Positions 16,264 to 24,831 of a stretch of DNA of 64,000 bases are shown here, one piece after another (the first letter of the stretch is position 1; every line of letters begins with the position of its first letter). A program made the translations under genes and the position numbers. The notes beneath the pieces were generated by a model. That model was not told the origin of the DNA. It saw only the letters and a list, made by a program, of their open reading frames with translations, and ran no database searches. Origin of the DNA: Chelatococcus asaccharovorans (GTDB lineage: Bacteria > Pseudomonadota > Alphaproteobacteria > Rhizobiales > Beijerinckiaceae); contig NZ_QJJK01000002.1 of the NCBI RefSeq assembly GCF_003201475.1, forward strand, positions 248,001-312,000. The letters are read 5' to 3'.

Positions 16264-17237
16264 GAGCGCCTCCTGCGGATGCGCGGATCGAGCAGGCTGT
16301 AGAAGAGCTCGACGACCAGATTGATGAGGATGAACAAGGCAGCGATCGCCAGCATGGAACCCTGCACCAGCGGATAGTTGCGGGCGGAGACCGCGCTGAC
16401 GAGAAGCGTGCTGAGGCCCGGCCAGTTGAACATCGCCTCAACGAGGACGGTGCCACCCATCAGATTGCCGAGCTGCAGGCCGATGATCGTGACGATCGGA
16501 ATGGCCGCATTGCGCAGCACATGCTGCCAGATGATGCGATGCTCGGACATGCCCTTGGCCCGGAGCGCGCGCACGAAGTCACGGCCGAGGATCTCGAGCA
16601 TCGAGGAGCGGGTCATGCGCGCGATCGACGCGGCCAGGCCGAAGCCGAGCGCGAACGCCGGCAGGGCGAGCTTGCGGAAATGCTCGACCACGTTGCGCGA
16701 GATATCGGTATAGCCGCTCGCCGGCAGCCAGCCGAGCTGAATGCTGAAGAACAGCACGAGCAGCGTCCCCAGGATATAAACCGGAACCGAGATGCCGATC
16801 GTGGCGATCGAGGTCAGGACCGTGTCGCGCAGGGAACCGCGCTTCAGCGCCGCCGCAATCCCAAGCGGAACCCCGATCAGCGCCGCCACGATGATGGCGG
16901 CAAAAGCCAGTTCAAGCGTGCGCGGCAGGTTGCTCGTGACATATTTCGCAACCGGATAGCCGTTGGTCAGCGACTTGCCGAAGTCGAGATGCAGCGCGTT
17001 CCAGAGCCAGACGAAATACTGGCTGATCACCGGCTGGTCCAGGCCGAGCTGGCCGCGCATCGCGGCGACCGCCTCGGGCGAGGGGTTGCTCTCGGCGCCG
17101 AGCAGGAGCAGGACCGGATCTCCCGGCATGATATACATCACCGAGAAGATCAGCGTCGCGACCAGCCAAAGCTGGACGAAGGCCGTCAGCAGCTTGCGGC
17201 CCACGAGGACAAGAGCACCCGAAAGCGTCGCGTTCAT
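16260..17237 (-). CDS. ABC transporter permease, DppB/OppB type
   Basis: 325-residue permease. It has the DppB hallmarks IMPGDPVLLLLGAESNPSPE near the N-terminus, LGLDQPVISQYFVWLWNALH, and the EAA loop DFVRALRAKGMSEHRIIWQH followed by VLRNA. About six membrane segments. Its start overlaps the stop of the ATPase gene by 4 bp, as does its end with the DppC-type gene, so the three are translationally coupled. Confidence 0.92.
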   Translation of the reverse strand: MNATLSGALVLVGRKLLTAFVQLWLVATLIFSVMYIMPGDPVLLLLGAESNPSPEAVAAMRGQLGLDQPVISQYFVWLWNALHLDFGKSLTNGYPVAKYVTSNLPRTLELAFAAIIVAALIGVPLGIAAALKRGSLRDTVLTSIATIGISVPVYILGTLLVLFFSIQLGWLPASGYTDISRNVVEHFRKLALPAFALGFGLAASIARMTRSSMLEILGRDFVRALRAKGMSEHRIIWQHVLRNAAIPIVTIIGLQLGNLMGGTVLVEAMFNWPGLSTLLVSAVSARNYPLVQGSMLAIAALFILINLVVELFYSLLDPRIRRRRS

Positions 17238-18937
17238 GCCCGTCCCCTCCTCGCGCGCTCAGCGCCGACGGTGGGAACCGCATCGAGAAGAAGGCGCGTA
17301 TAGGCGTGCTGCGGCGCCGCGAAAATCGCCTCGGCAGGTCCTGCCTCGACGATGCGTCCCTTCTGCATGACGGCGATCGTGTCACTGATGTGCTCGACCA
17401 CCGACAGGTCGTGCGAAATGAAGAGATAGGTCAGGTCGAACTCAACCTGCAGGTCCTTGAGCAGGTTCAGGACCTGCGCCTGGACCGACACATCGAGTGC
17501 CGAGACGGCTTCATCGCAGATGACGAGCGACGGCTTGAGCGCGAGCGCGCGGGCAACCGCGATGCGCTGGCGCTGGCCGCCGGAGAACTCATGCGGATAT
17601 TTGGCGGCCGCTGCGCGCGGCAGGCCGACGGCGTCGAGCAGTTGCAGAACATGCTTGCTGCGCTCGGCCGGCGTGCCCTCCTCGAAGATCGCCAGGGGAG
17701 CCCCGATCAGGTCCGCCACAGTCTGCCGCGGGTTCAAGGAGCCATAGGGGTTCTGGAAGACCATCGCGATCTCGCGGCGGAACGGACGCATGGCCCGCTC
17801 GGACAGCCGCGCGATATCCTGGCCCTTGAACAGGATCTGCCCGGAATCGGGATTGGACAGGCGCATGATCGCCCGCGACAGCGTCGTCTTCCCGCAGCCG
17901 GACTCGCCGACGAGCCCCAGGGTCGTGCGCGGCGCGATCGAGAAGCTCACACCGTCCACCGCATGCATGGCGACGGCAGCCGCCAGCGGCGTCGGCTTCA
18001 CCCAATAGGACTTGCGCAGGTCCTTGAGCTCGAGAAGCGGGTGCGGATCAACCGCAACCGGCACGTCGCCCCCGGCTGGCCGCGTGCGCGGCTGCGGCCT
18101 GACGCTGCGGACATTGCCCGCCGCGTCCCGCTCGATAACGGGCAGGCGCTCCTGCCGCAGCCCGAGCGACGGCATGGAGTCGATCAGCGCCTTGGTATAG
18201 TCGTTCTGGGGATTGGTGAAGAGGTCAGGGGTGGCCGCCTCCTCCATCAGTTCGCCGGCATACATGACGGCGACGCGATCGGCGACTTCATAGATCACGC
18301 CGAGATCATGGGTGATCAACAGGATGGCGGCGCCGACTTCCGCGTTGAGCCCACGCAACAGGTCCAGCACCTGCTTCTGGACGGTCACGTCCAGCGCCGT
18401 GGTCGGCTCGTCGGCGATGATGATGCGCGGCTTGCAGGACACCGCCATCGCGATCATGACCCGCTGGCATTGCCCGCCCGAGAGCTCATGCGGAAAGGCA
18501 CGCATGCAACGGGCCGGATCCGGGATATGGACCTTCTCCAGGAGCGCGAGGGCTTTGCGGCGGGCGGCCGCCTTGCCGATGCGCTCATGCAGCAGGATCG
18601 CCTCGACGATCTGGTCGCCGCAGGTGAAGATGGGGTCCAGCGATGCCATCGGGTCCTGGAAGATCATCGCCACATGGCCGCCGCGCAGCCTGCGCAATTC
18701 GGCCGGCGTGCACTTGATGAGGTCCACGCCGTCGACCAGCACCTCACCGCGCGTGACAACGGCGTTCGGCGGCAACAGACCCATGACGCCGAGCGACGTG
18801 AGGGTCTTGCCGCTGCCGCTCTCCCCGACCAGGCCGAGGATCTCACCGGGCCTGATGGTGAAGCTGACGTCACGCACGGCGGGTTTGAGACCCGCTGCGG
18901 TCTTGAAAGCGATGGAGAGGTTCCTGATCTCGAGCAT
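17234..18937 (-). CDS. Fused double ATP-binding protein of a dipeptide-type ABC transporter
   Basis: 567 residues containing two ATPase domains, equivalent to DppD plus DppF in one chain (GsiA-like). First domain: Walker A GESGSGKTLTSL, signature LSGGQCQR, Walker B IIIADEPTTALD. Second domain, from about 290: Walker A GESGCGKTTLSR, signature FSGGQRQRIAVARALA, Walker B LVICDEAVSALD. The first domain ends with the oligopeptide-transporter C-terminal motif. It drives uptake through the two permeases that follow. The gene starts 12 bp after the sugar kinase stop. Confidence 0.92.
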   Translation of the reverse strand: MLEIRNLSIAFKTAAGLKPAVRDVSFTIRPGEILGLVGESGSGKTLTSLGVMGLLPPNAVVTRGEVLVDGVDLIKCTPAELRRLRGGHVAMIFQDPMASLDPIFTCGDQIVEAILLHERIGKAAARRKALALLEKVHIPDPARCMRAFPHELSGGQCQRVMIAMAVSCKPRIIIADEPTTALDVTVQKQVLDLLRGLNAEVGAAILLITHDLGVIYEVADRVAVMYAGELMEEAATPDLFTNPQNDYTKALIDSMPSLGLRQERLPVIERDAAGNVRSVRPQPRTRPAGGDVPVAVDPHPLLELKDLRKSYWVKPTPLAAAVAMHAVDGVSFSIAPRTTLGLVGESGCGKTTLSRAIMRLSNPDSGQILFKGQDIARLSERAMRPFRREIAMVFQNPYGSLNPRQTVADLIGAPLAIFEEGTPAERSKHVLQLLDAVGLPRAAAAKYPHEFSGGQRQRIAVARALALKPSLVICDEAVSALDVSVQAQVLNLLKDLQVEFDLTYLFISHDLSVVEHISDTIAVMQKGRIVEAGPAEAIFAAPQHAYTRLLLDAVPTVGAERARRGRA

Positions 18938-18949
18938 CGCGCCTCCGCC

Positions 18950-19840
18950 TCACGTCAGCGTTTCGGCGTCGATGGGCGCGGCATGGCCGAACGCACCCTC
19001 GATCCGGCAGATCCGCGCCGCGAACTGGGCGCCATGGCCGAGCGCCGCGCGCAGGACATCCGGCGGCGGACGCATCCCCCGGCGCCAGCCGGAGGCGATG
19101 AGCGCCAGCATAGTGGCCGTTATGAAGGCGTCACCGGCGCCGAGCGTATCCACCACGTCCGTCGGCTCCGGCACGACCGTGATGAAGTGCTCACCATCAT
19201 AGGCGATCGCGCCCTCTGCGCCGAGCGTCGCCAGGGCGAGGCCACAGCCCTGGGCCACGGTCTCGCGCAGCGCGAGCATCGCGCGCTCGCGACCGACGTC
19301 CCCGGCCGACAGCGCCGCGAAATCGAGATGAGGAGCGACCGGGGCAATCAGATCATCCACCTGCCAGCGGTAGGAGAAGTCGTAGGACAGGAGCGCGCAG
19401 GCCGGACGCAGCACAGCGAGCTGCGGATTGAGGTGGCTGTAGCAGCTCGTATGTACCAGCGCGAAGGTCGCGAGATAGTCGAGATCGGCCGCATCCGGCA
19501 CGAAGGGATGTTCGCGCGCGACGCCGCCCCGGTTGGAGAACACGAACTCGCGGTTTCCGTCGACGATCCGCACATCCGCATGGCCGTTCGCGCCTTCGAC
19601 GACACGGCAATGCGGGGTCGGTATCGCGAGAGCCTCGAGCGTGTCCCGGACATGGCGGGCCGCCCGGTCCGTTCCAAACGTCCCGAGATAGGCTGCGTCG
19701 GCGCCGAGCATCTTCGCATAGGCCGCGAAATTCAGCGCATTGCCGCCGGGATACATGACCCCAGCGTTGAGATAGCGATCGACGACATTGTCGCCGAGCC
19801 CCAGCACCCGCAACCCGCGCAGCTCGTCACGTCCGGTCAT
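18950..19840 (-). CDS. frlD: PfkB-family sugar kinase, fructoselysine 6-kinase (FrlD)-like
   Basis: 296-residue ribokinase-fold kinase. It starts LGLGDNVVDRYLNAGVMYPG then GNALNFAAYAKMLGADAAY, matching the GDN.vD.Y and GGNA.N.A form of FrlD rather than plain ribokinases. It has LLSYDFSYRW and PHLDFAALSAGD as in FrlD, and the catalytic anion-hole motif DTLGAGDAF near residue 233. Known FrlD phosphorylates carbon 6 of fructoselysine, after which FrlB splits it. Its partner FrlB-like gene is directly upstream. AGGAGG precedes the start at a good distance. The amino acid part of the natural substrate is not known. Confidence 0.85.
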   Translation of the reverse strand: MTGRDELRGLRVLGLGDNVVDRYLNAGVMYPGGNALNFAAYAKMLGADAAYLGTFGTDRAARHVRDTLEALAIPTPHCRVVEGANGHADVRIVDGNREFVFSNRGGVAREHPFVPDAADLDYLATFALVHTSCYSHLNPQLAVLRPACALLSYDFSYRWQVDDLIAPVAPHLDFAALSAGDVGRERAMLALRETVAQGCGLALATLGAEGAIAYDGEHFITVVPEPTDVVDTLGAGDAFITATMLALIASGWRRGMRPPPDVLRAALGHGAQFAARICRIEGAFGHAAPIDAETLT

Positions 19841-19954
19841 GCCGGCCTCCTGACCGCTGGTCGAAGAGGCAGGCGCCCGCCCGCAAGCCGCTGTCCACGC
19901 GATGCGGCATGCGCGCGCGGTGGTCCGGCAAGAGTGCTGGCGGGCGCTTCGCCA

Positions 19955-21010
19955 TCAGTAATCGACCTTCCACATATAGCGGCGCACCGAGAGCGGATGC
20001 TCGCGCAGCACCGAAAGCGTATGGGCGAACCAGTACCAGGTGACGCCGATGACGAAAGGCGACAGAAGCGGCGATACGTCCTCGTAGCGGCCGGCGTCGA
20101 AGGTGATGATCTTGTCCGTCACGCGGCGGGTGAATTTCAGCGCGCGCTGGTCGATCTTGCGGTTCTCGCCATTGTCCATGAGGAAGATATAGGCCATGTC
20201 CGCGTCGGCGACCTCGAATGGCCCGTGGCGGAACTCGCCGGAATGGATGTCGGAGGCGTCGAGCCACAGCATCTCGTTGAAGATGCAGATCGAATACTGG
20301 TAGTTGAGCGCCGAGAGAATGCCGCTAGAAAGAACATAATAGATGTTCTCGTCCTTGTAGCGGCGGGCGAGCTCCATGCCGCGCTCGCGCTCGGCATCCT
20401 TGATCTCGTGCAGGCGGGCCGGCATTGCCTCGAGGTCGCGCAGAAGACGCGCACCAACCGGATTGCCGAGATATTTCAGGAGATGCGCCGCGAAGAGATA
20501 GGCGACCAGGGTCTTCGGCATGCCCGGCAGTTCACGGCTGTAGGGCAGCAGGTGATCGCAGATCTTGGCCAGCCCGCTCTCATGGCCCGACGTCAGGGCG
20601 ACAGTGACCGCGCCGGTCGTCTTGGCCCAGCGCGCGGCAACAACGGTGTCTTCGGTCTCGCCGTTATGCGAGGTGAGCAGCACCACGGCCTTCTCGTTGA
20701 CGGGCTTGGGGCGCCGTGTCTCGAACTCCGTCGCATTGATGCGCTCGATGCGCAGATCACAGTATTTGTCGAGGATATACTTGACGGGCTCAATGTAGGA
20801 ATTGGAGCCGCCGGCGCCGACGAGATAGACGGATTCGATCTCGCGCGACGAGAAGATCGCGTTCACGAGCGTCTCGGCGACCGGGTTGCCGTCGCGGAAC
20901 GCCATCTCCAGGACGCCCTTGAGATAGTCCCCCTCCAGATAGTTGGGATTGGGCGCAGACTTGATCTCTGCGTCGCTCGGCGTCAGGTTTTCGAGGGCCA
21001 TGTCAGTCAT
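19955..21010 (-). CDS. frlB: SIS-domain deglycase, fructosamine-6-phosphate deglycase (FrlB/FraB)-like
   Basis: 351 residues with two SIS domains. The phosphosugar-binding motif SHNGETEDTV lies near residue 115, the first SIS strand YLVGAGGSNSYIEPVKYIL near 62, and DIHSGEFRHGPFEVADADMA near 255, matching the E-x-x-HGP(F)E stretch of FrlB. FrlB-type enzymes convert 6-phosphofructosyl-amines to glucose 6-phosphate and the free amine. Its ATG overlaps the hyuB stop by 4 bp. Together with the kinase this makes a complete two-step deglycation route. A general glucosamine-6-P isomerase-type SIS is less likely, given the kinase partner. Confidence 0.85.
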   Translation of the reverse strand: MTDMALENLTPSDAEIKSAPNPNYLEGDYLKGVLEMAFRDGNPVAETLVNAIFSSREIESVYLVGAGGSNSYIEPVKYILDKYCDLRIERINATEFETRRPKPVNEKAVVLLTSHNGETEDTVVAARWAKTTGAVTVALTSGHESGLAKICDHLLPYSRELPGMPKTLVAYLFAAHLLKYLGNPVGARLLRDLEAMPARLHEIKDAERERGMELARRYKDENIYYVLSSGILSALNYQYSICIFNEMLWLDASDIHSGEFRHGPFEVADADMAYIFLMDNGENRKIDQRALKFTRRVTDKIITFDAGRYEDVSPLLSPFVIGVTWYWFAHTLSVLREHPLSVRRYMWKVDY

Positions 21011-22641
21011 TCTCCAGAGGCTTCAGGTCGGGACGCGCGACCGAAGCCACCACCGCCCGGCGTTTGCAGGAACAGGCTGTCCCCGCGGTTCATGAGGATG
21101 TTGGTGATCGAGATGTCGTATTCGGTTGTCTTGCCGTCCACCGTCCCGAACTTGAGATGGGCCACCTCGCCGGCGCCGCCGCCGAAAACGCCGTCCGCGG
21201 GCGTCCGCAGACCCTCGCTGGAGGCATTGGCGCGGATGCCGTCGGTCATCGCGACGACCTCGCGGATGATGCCCATGCCGCCGACGGTATGCCCCTCGCC
21301 GCCCGAGCCATCGGCCAGCGCGTAGCGGCGGACCATGAGCGGATATTCGATCTCGAGCGCCTCGGCCGGCAGGTTCGACGTATTGGTGATATGCACCTGG
21401 ATGCCGTTCATCCCGTCATGGGTCAGGCTCGCGCCCGCGCCGCCCCCCACCGTCTCGAGATAGACGAAGTTGCCTTCACGCATCTTGTGCGGGCCGAAGA
21501 AGATCATCGTCGCATTCATGTCGGCGGACGAGGCGAAGACCTTTTCCTTCGGCAGGACATCGGCGAAGGCCTGGAAGATCGCACGCACAACCCGCTGGCA
21601 ACTCGTGGAGCGGATGCCGACGGCGGCCGGGAACTTCGGCCGTACGAGCGTGCCCTCCTCCGCCACGATGGTGACGGGAAGCGCCATGCCCTCGTTCGGC
21701 GGCAGCGTCGGGTCGAGCAGGGCCTTGATGGTGTAGTAGCAGGTGGCATCAAGCGCCGTCTTCGGGATGTTGACGGCGCCGCGCGCCTGCACGTCGGTGC
21801 CGGTGAAGTCGAAGGTGATGCCGTCCTCCTCGACCTTGATGGCGACCTGGATACGGCAGGGCTCATGGCCCACGCCGTCGCCATCGATGAAGGCCTCGCC
21901 GGTGTAGACCCCGTCCGGCAGGTCCTTGATGCGCTTGCGCAGACGGCTTTCCGAATAGGCGATGAGATCGTCGACCGCCCTCTCGACCGTCGCGATGCCG
22001 AACTGGTCGGCGAGCGCCACCAGCTTGCGCCGGCCGATCTCGTTGGTGGCGATCTGCACCTTGAGATCCAGCACGCGCTCCAGCGGATCGCGGCTGTTGG
22101 TGCTGATCAGCTTGACGATCTGCTCGTCGAGCACGCCTTCGCGCGCGATCTTCAATACGGGGATGCGCAGGCCCTCGGCGAAGATGCTGGTCTGGCTCGG
22201 ATCGCAGGAGCCCGGCACGCCGCCGCCGACGTCGGAATGATGGCCGAGATTGGCTGCGAAGAAGCAAAGCCGCCCGTCGTGGAAGACCGGCGTCAGAATG
22301 GAGATGTCGGGCGTATGCGAACCGCCGGCGAGATAGGGATCGTTGCAGATGAAGGCGTCACCCGGCCGGATGTCCTCGGGCTTGAAATTCTCCAGCACCG
22401 CGGCCACGCCGCCCTGGAGCGAGCCGAGATGCACGGGGATGTGCGAGGCCTGCACGATCAGGCGGCCCTTGCCGTCGAACAGGCCGACGGAGCAGTCCTT
22501 GCGCTCCTTGATATTGGTGGAGAAGGAGGAGCGGACGAGGCTGAGGCCCATCTCGTCGGTGATCGACATGAACCGGTTGGAGTAGACCTCCATCTCGATG
22601 GCGTCGAACTCGCGCGGAGGCTTGACGTGCTGCTGCATCAC
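21007..22641 (-). CDS. Hydantoinase B / oxoprolinase family protein (HyuB)
   Basis: 544 residues of the HyuB family. It has MEVYSNRFMSITDEMGLSLV at the start, CNDPYLAGGSHTPDISILTP and FFAANLGHHSDVGGGVPGS (the metal- and substrate-contacting GHH..DVGG segment), and NIPKTALDATCYYTIKALLD. The usual C-terminal GGGFG is present (FLQTPGGGGFG). With HyuA it should perform ATP-dependent hydrolysis of a cyclic or linear amide (hydantoin, 5-oxoproline and similar). It overlaps hyuA by 4 bp upstream and the deglycase gene by 4 bp downstream, so it belongs to the same operon and most likely the same pathway. Confidence 0.9.
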   Translation of the reverse strand: MMQQHVKPPREFDAIEMEVYSNRFMSITDEMGLSLVRSSFSTNIKERKDCSVGLFDGKGRLIVQASHIPVHLGSLQGGVAAVLENFKPEDIRPGDAFICNDPYLAGGSHTPDISILTPVFHDGRLCFFAANLGHHSDVGGGVPGSCDPSQTSIFAEGLRIPVLKIAREGVLDEQIVKLISTNSRDPLERVLDLKVQIATNEIGRRKLVALADQFGIATVERAVDDLIAYSESRLRKRIKDLPDGVYTGEAFIDGDGVGHEPCRIQVAIKVEEDGITFDFTGTDVQARGAVNIPKTALDATCYYTIKALLDPTLPPNEGMALPVTIVAEEGTLVRPKFPAAVGIRSTSCQRVVRAIFQAFADVLPKEKVFASSADMNATMIFFGPHKMREGNFVYLETVGGGAGASLTHDGMNGIQVHITNTSNLPAEALEIEYPLMVRRYALADGSGGEGHTVGGMGIIREVVAMTDGIRANASSEGLRTPADGVFGGGAGEVAHLKFGTVDGKTTEYDISITNILMNRGDSLFLQTPGGGGFGRASRPEASGE

Positions 22642-24683
22642 GCACGACCCTTCACAAACTTGAGGATGATGTTGCCGTAGGCGTCGACGACGCCCTCCTG
22701 GTCGGGAAGCACATAAGCCGTCGAGGTCAGTTCCTCGATAATGGCCGGCCCGGAGAAGGCCTCGCCCTGGGGCATCAGCGCGCGCTTGTAGACCGGCAGG
22801 GTCAGCCAGCCGCGCTCGGGGCCGACATAGACCTCCCGCTCACCCACCTTGGCCGCGGCGATGGAGCCCGTCGCGCTGGCCACCGTCTGCAGCGGGCGAC
22901 CGGCATGGCCGATGGCCTGGACGCGCAGGTTGACGATCTCGACCGGATGATCGTCGAGTGCATAGCCGTAGACCACTTTATGCGCCTCGGCGAAGCGGGC
23001 CGCGAAATCCTGGGCCGTGGTGAGCACGCCTTCCACGCGGATCTCGTGGTTCTGGCCGGCGTAGCGGGCTTCCACGATATGCTGCAAGGCGCGCTTGTCA
23101 TCGGGAATGGTCTCGGCCTCCAGCCATGCGCTAGCCTGTTCTTCCAGCGCGGCGACAGCCGACGTGATCTCTTCCCAGCTTTCGCCTTCCGCGCGCTTGA
23201 TCTGGGTGGAGACGAAGTCGCGCGTGACGTCGGACAACAGCACGCCGCGCGCGCACATGGTGCCCGGCGATTCCGGGATGATCACGGTCTCGAGCCCGGT
23301 CTCGGCCGCCACCAGCGCGGCGTGCAGCGGGCCTGCGCCGCCGAAGGCCATCAAGGCGAACTGCTTGAGGTCATGGCCCTTGTCCATGGACACGGCCCGG
23401 ATCGCCCGCGCCATATTGGCCACCGCGATGCGGATGATGCCCCAGGCCGTATCCTCGACACTGCGGCCGATCTTCTCGGCGACCGCGCTGACCGCCTTGA
23501 GTGCGGCCTCGCGATCGACCGGCATGGCGCCGTCGAGCAGGGCGACGGGGTTGAGCCGCTGCAGGACGATATTGGCGTCGGTGATGGTCGCCTCCGTGCC
23601 GCCCTTGCCATAGGCAGCCGGGCCGGGGACGGCGGCTGCGCTTTGCGGGCCGACCTTGAGGCCACCGGCATCGTCGAGCCAGGCGATGGAGCCGCCGCCG
23701 GCGCCGATCACGCTGACGTCGACCATGGGACAGCGGATGGAATAGCCCGCCACGTCGCGGTCGGCGGAATAGGCCGGCTTGCCGCCCGCGATCAGCGCGA
23801 CGTCGGTGGACGTGCCGCCGACGTCATAGGTGATGATGTCGGGGAAGGCGGCAGCCTTGCCGACGAGGGCCGCGCCGACGACGCCGGCCGCCGGGCCGGA
23901 CAGGCAGGTGCGCACGGGATAGTTGCGCGCCGTCTCGGTCGACATCAGGCCGCCGTTCGAATGGATGGTGTAGGGCTTTGCCTCGACGCCGGTCTTGCGC
24001 GACCGCTTCATGAAGCGGTCGAGATAGCCATCCATGCGCGGCATCAGATAGGCGTTCATCACCGTGGTGGAGATGCGCTCGTATTCGCGGAACTCGGGCA
24101 GCACGTCGCTCGACAGGCTGATGAAGACGTCGGGCAGGAATTCCCGGATGATCGCCGCGGCGCGCTGCTCATGCGCCGGGTTGCGATAGGCATGCAGGAA
24201 GCCGATCGCGATGGCCTCGACCTCCTCTTGCCTGAAGCGGCGCGCGGCAGTCGCCACGCCGTCCTCGTCAAGGGGCAAGATCACCGCGCCATCCGGGCCG
24301 AGACGCTCGGTGACTTCGAGGCGCAGGGCGCGCGCCACCAGCGGGTCGGGCTTGCGCACGCTCATGTCGAACAGATCCGGCCGGGTCTGGCGGCCGATCT
24401 CCAGCACGTCGCGGAACCCTTCCGTGGTCAGGAGACCCGTCCTGCCGCCCCGACGTTCGATGACCATGTTGGTCGCGACGGTGGTGCCGTGGCCGAAATG
24501 CACGACGTCGGCAGCCGACAGCCCGCGCTCGGGGAAGCTTGCGATGCCGGTCTCGATGGCCTCGGACGGATCATGCGGCGTCGATGACACCTTGAAATGG
24601 CGCATGGCGCCCGTTTCGTCGTCGAGCACGGTGAAATCCGTGAAGGTTCCGCCGACGTCGATGCCAACCCTGATAGTGCCCAT
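22638..24683 (-). CDS. Hydantoinase A / oxoprolinase family protein (HyuA)
   Basis: 681-residue HyuA-family ATPase subunit. An ASKHA-type phosphate loop VGIDVGGTFTDFTVLDDETG opens the protein; then FGHGTTVATNMVIERRG, SGPAAGVVGAALVGK, the second phosphate motif YDVGGTSTDVALIAGG, and AFGGAGPLHA. ATP is thought to activate the amide carbonyl while HyuB completes hydrolysis. The start at 24683 (MGTIRVGID) is preferred over an upstream in-frame ATG because it fits the family. It is the first gene of the operon, facing a LysR gene across 148 bp. Acetone carboxylase beta is a relative, but the short length and neighbours favour a hydrolase. Confidence 0.9.
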   Translation of the reverse strand: MGTIRVGIDVGGTFTDFTVLDDETGAMRHFKVSSTPHDPSEAIETGIASFPERGLSAADVVHFGHGTTVATNMVIERRGGRTGLLTTEGFRDVLEIGRQTRPDLFDMSVRKPDPLVARALRLEVTERLGPDGAVILPLDEDGVATAARRFRQEEVEAIAIGFLHAYRNPAHEQRAAAIIREFLPDVFISLSSDVLPEFREYERISTTVMNAYLMPRMDGYLDRFMKRSRKTGVEAKPYTIHSNGGLMSTETARNYPVRTCLSGPAAGVVGAALVGKAAAFPDIITYDVGGTSTDVALIAGGKPAYSADRDVAGYSIRCPMVDVSVIGAGGGSIAWLDDAGGLKVGPQSAAAVPGPAAYGKGGTEATITDANIVLQRLNPVALLDGAMPVDREAALKAVSAVAEKIGRSVEDTAWGIIRIAVANMARAIRAVSMDKGHDLKQFALMAFGGAGPLHAALVAAETGLETVIIPESPGTMCARGVLLSDVTRDFVSTQIKRAEGESWEEITSAVAALEEQASAWLEAETIPDDKRALQHIVEARYAGQNHEIRVEGVLTTAQDFAARFAEAHKVVYGYALDDHPVEIVNLRVQAIGHAGRPLQTVASATGSIAAAKVGEREVYVGPERGWLTLPVYKRALMPQGEAFSGPAIIEELTSTAYVLPDQEGVVDAYGNIILKFVKGRA

Positions 24684-24793
24684 GATGATGCGGCTTCGTC
24701 TTTCCGGCGGCCGGGACAGCCGCCCTCTCCGTTGATCACCCACACTGTAGGAGGGGCTTCCCTATCCCGTAAAATTCAATTATTCGAGCTTTC

Positions 24794-24810
24794 CATTCCA
24801 TAATGGAATG
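24794..24810. promoter_or_regulatory. Perfect 17-bp palindrome CATTCCAT-A-ATGGAATG, probable LysR box
   Basis: It contains T-N11-A (TTCCATAATGGAA), the classic LysR half-site geometry. It sits between divergent hyuA and lysR, and overlaps the first of three ATG codons just upstream of the preferred lysR start. Confidence 0.65.
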
Positions 24811-24831
24811 ATGATGGAGGCTTTGCGAAGC

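Noticed and set aside
17306-21325. A 1339-codon open frame on the plus strand opposite the ABC, kinase and deglycase genes
   Set aside because: Same cause: a shadow of the minus-strand operon, with no domain pattern.
22905-24587. A 560-codon plus-strand frame opposite hyuA
   Set aside because: Antisense shadow of a well supported HyuA gene.
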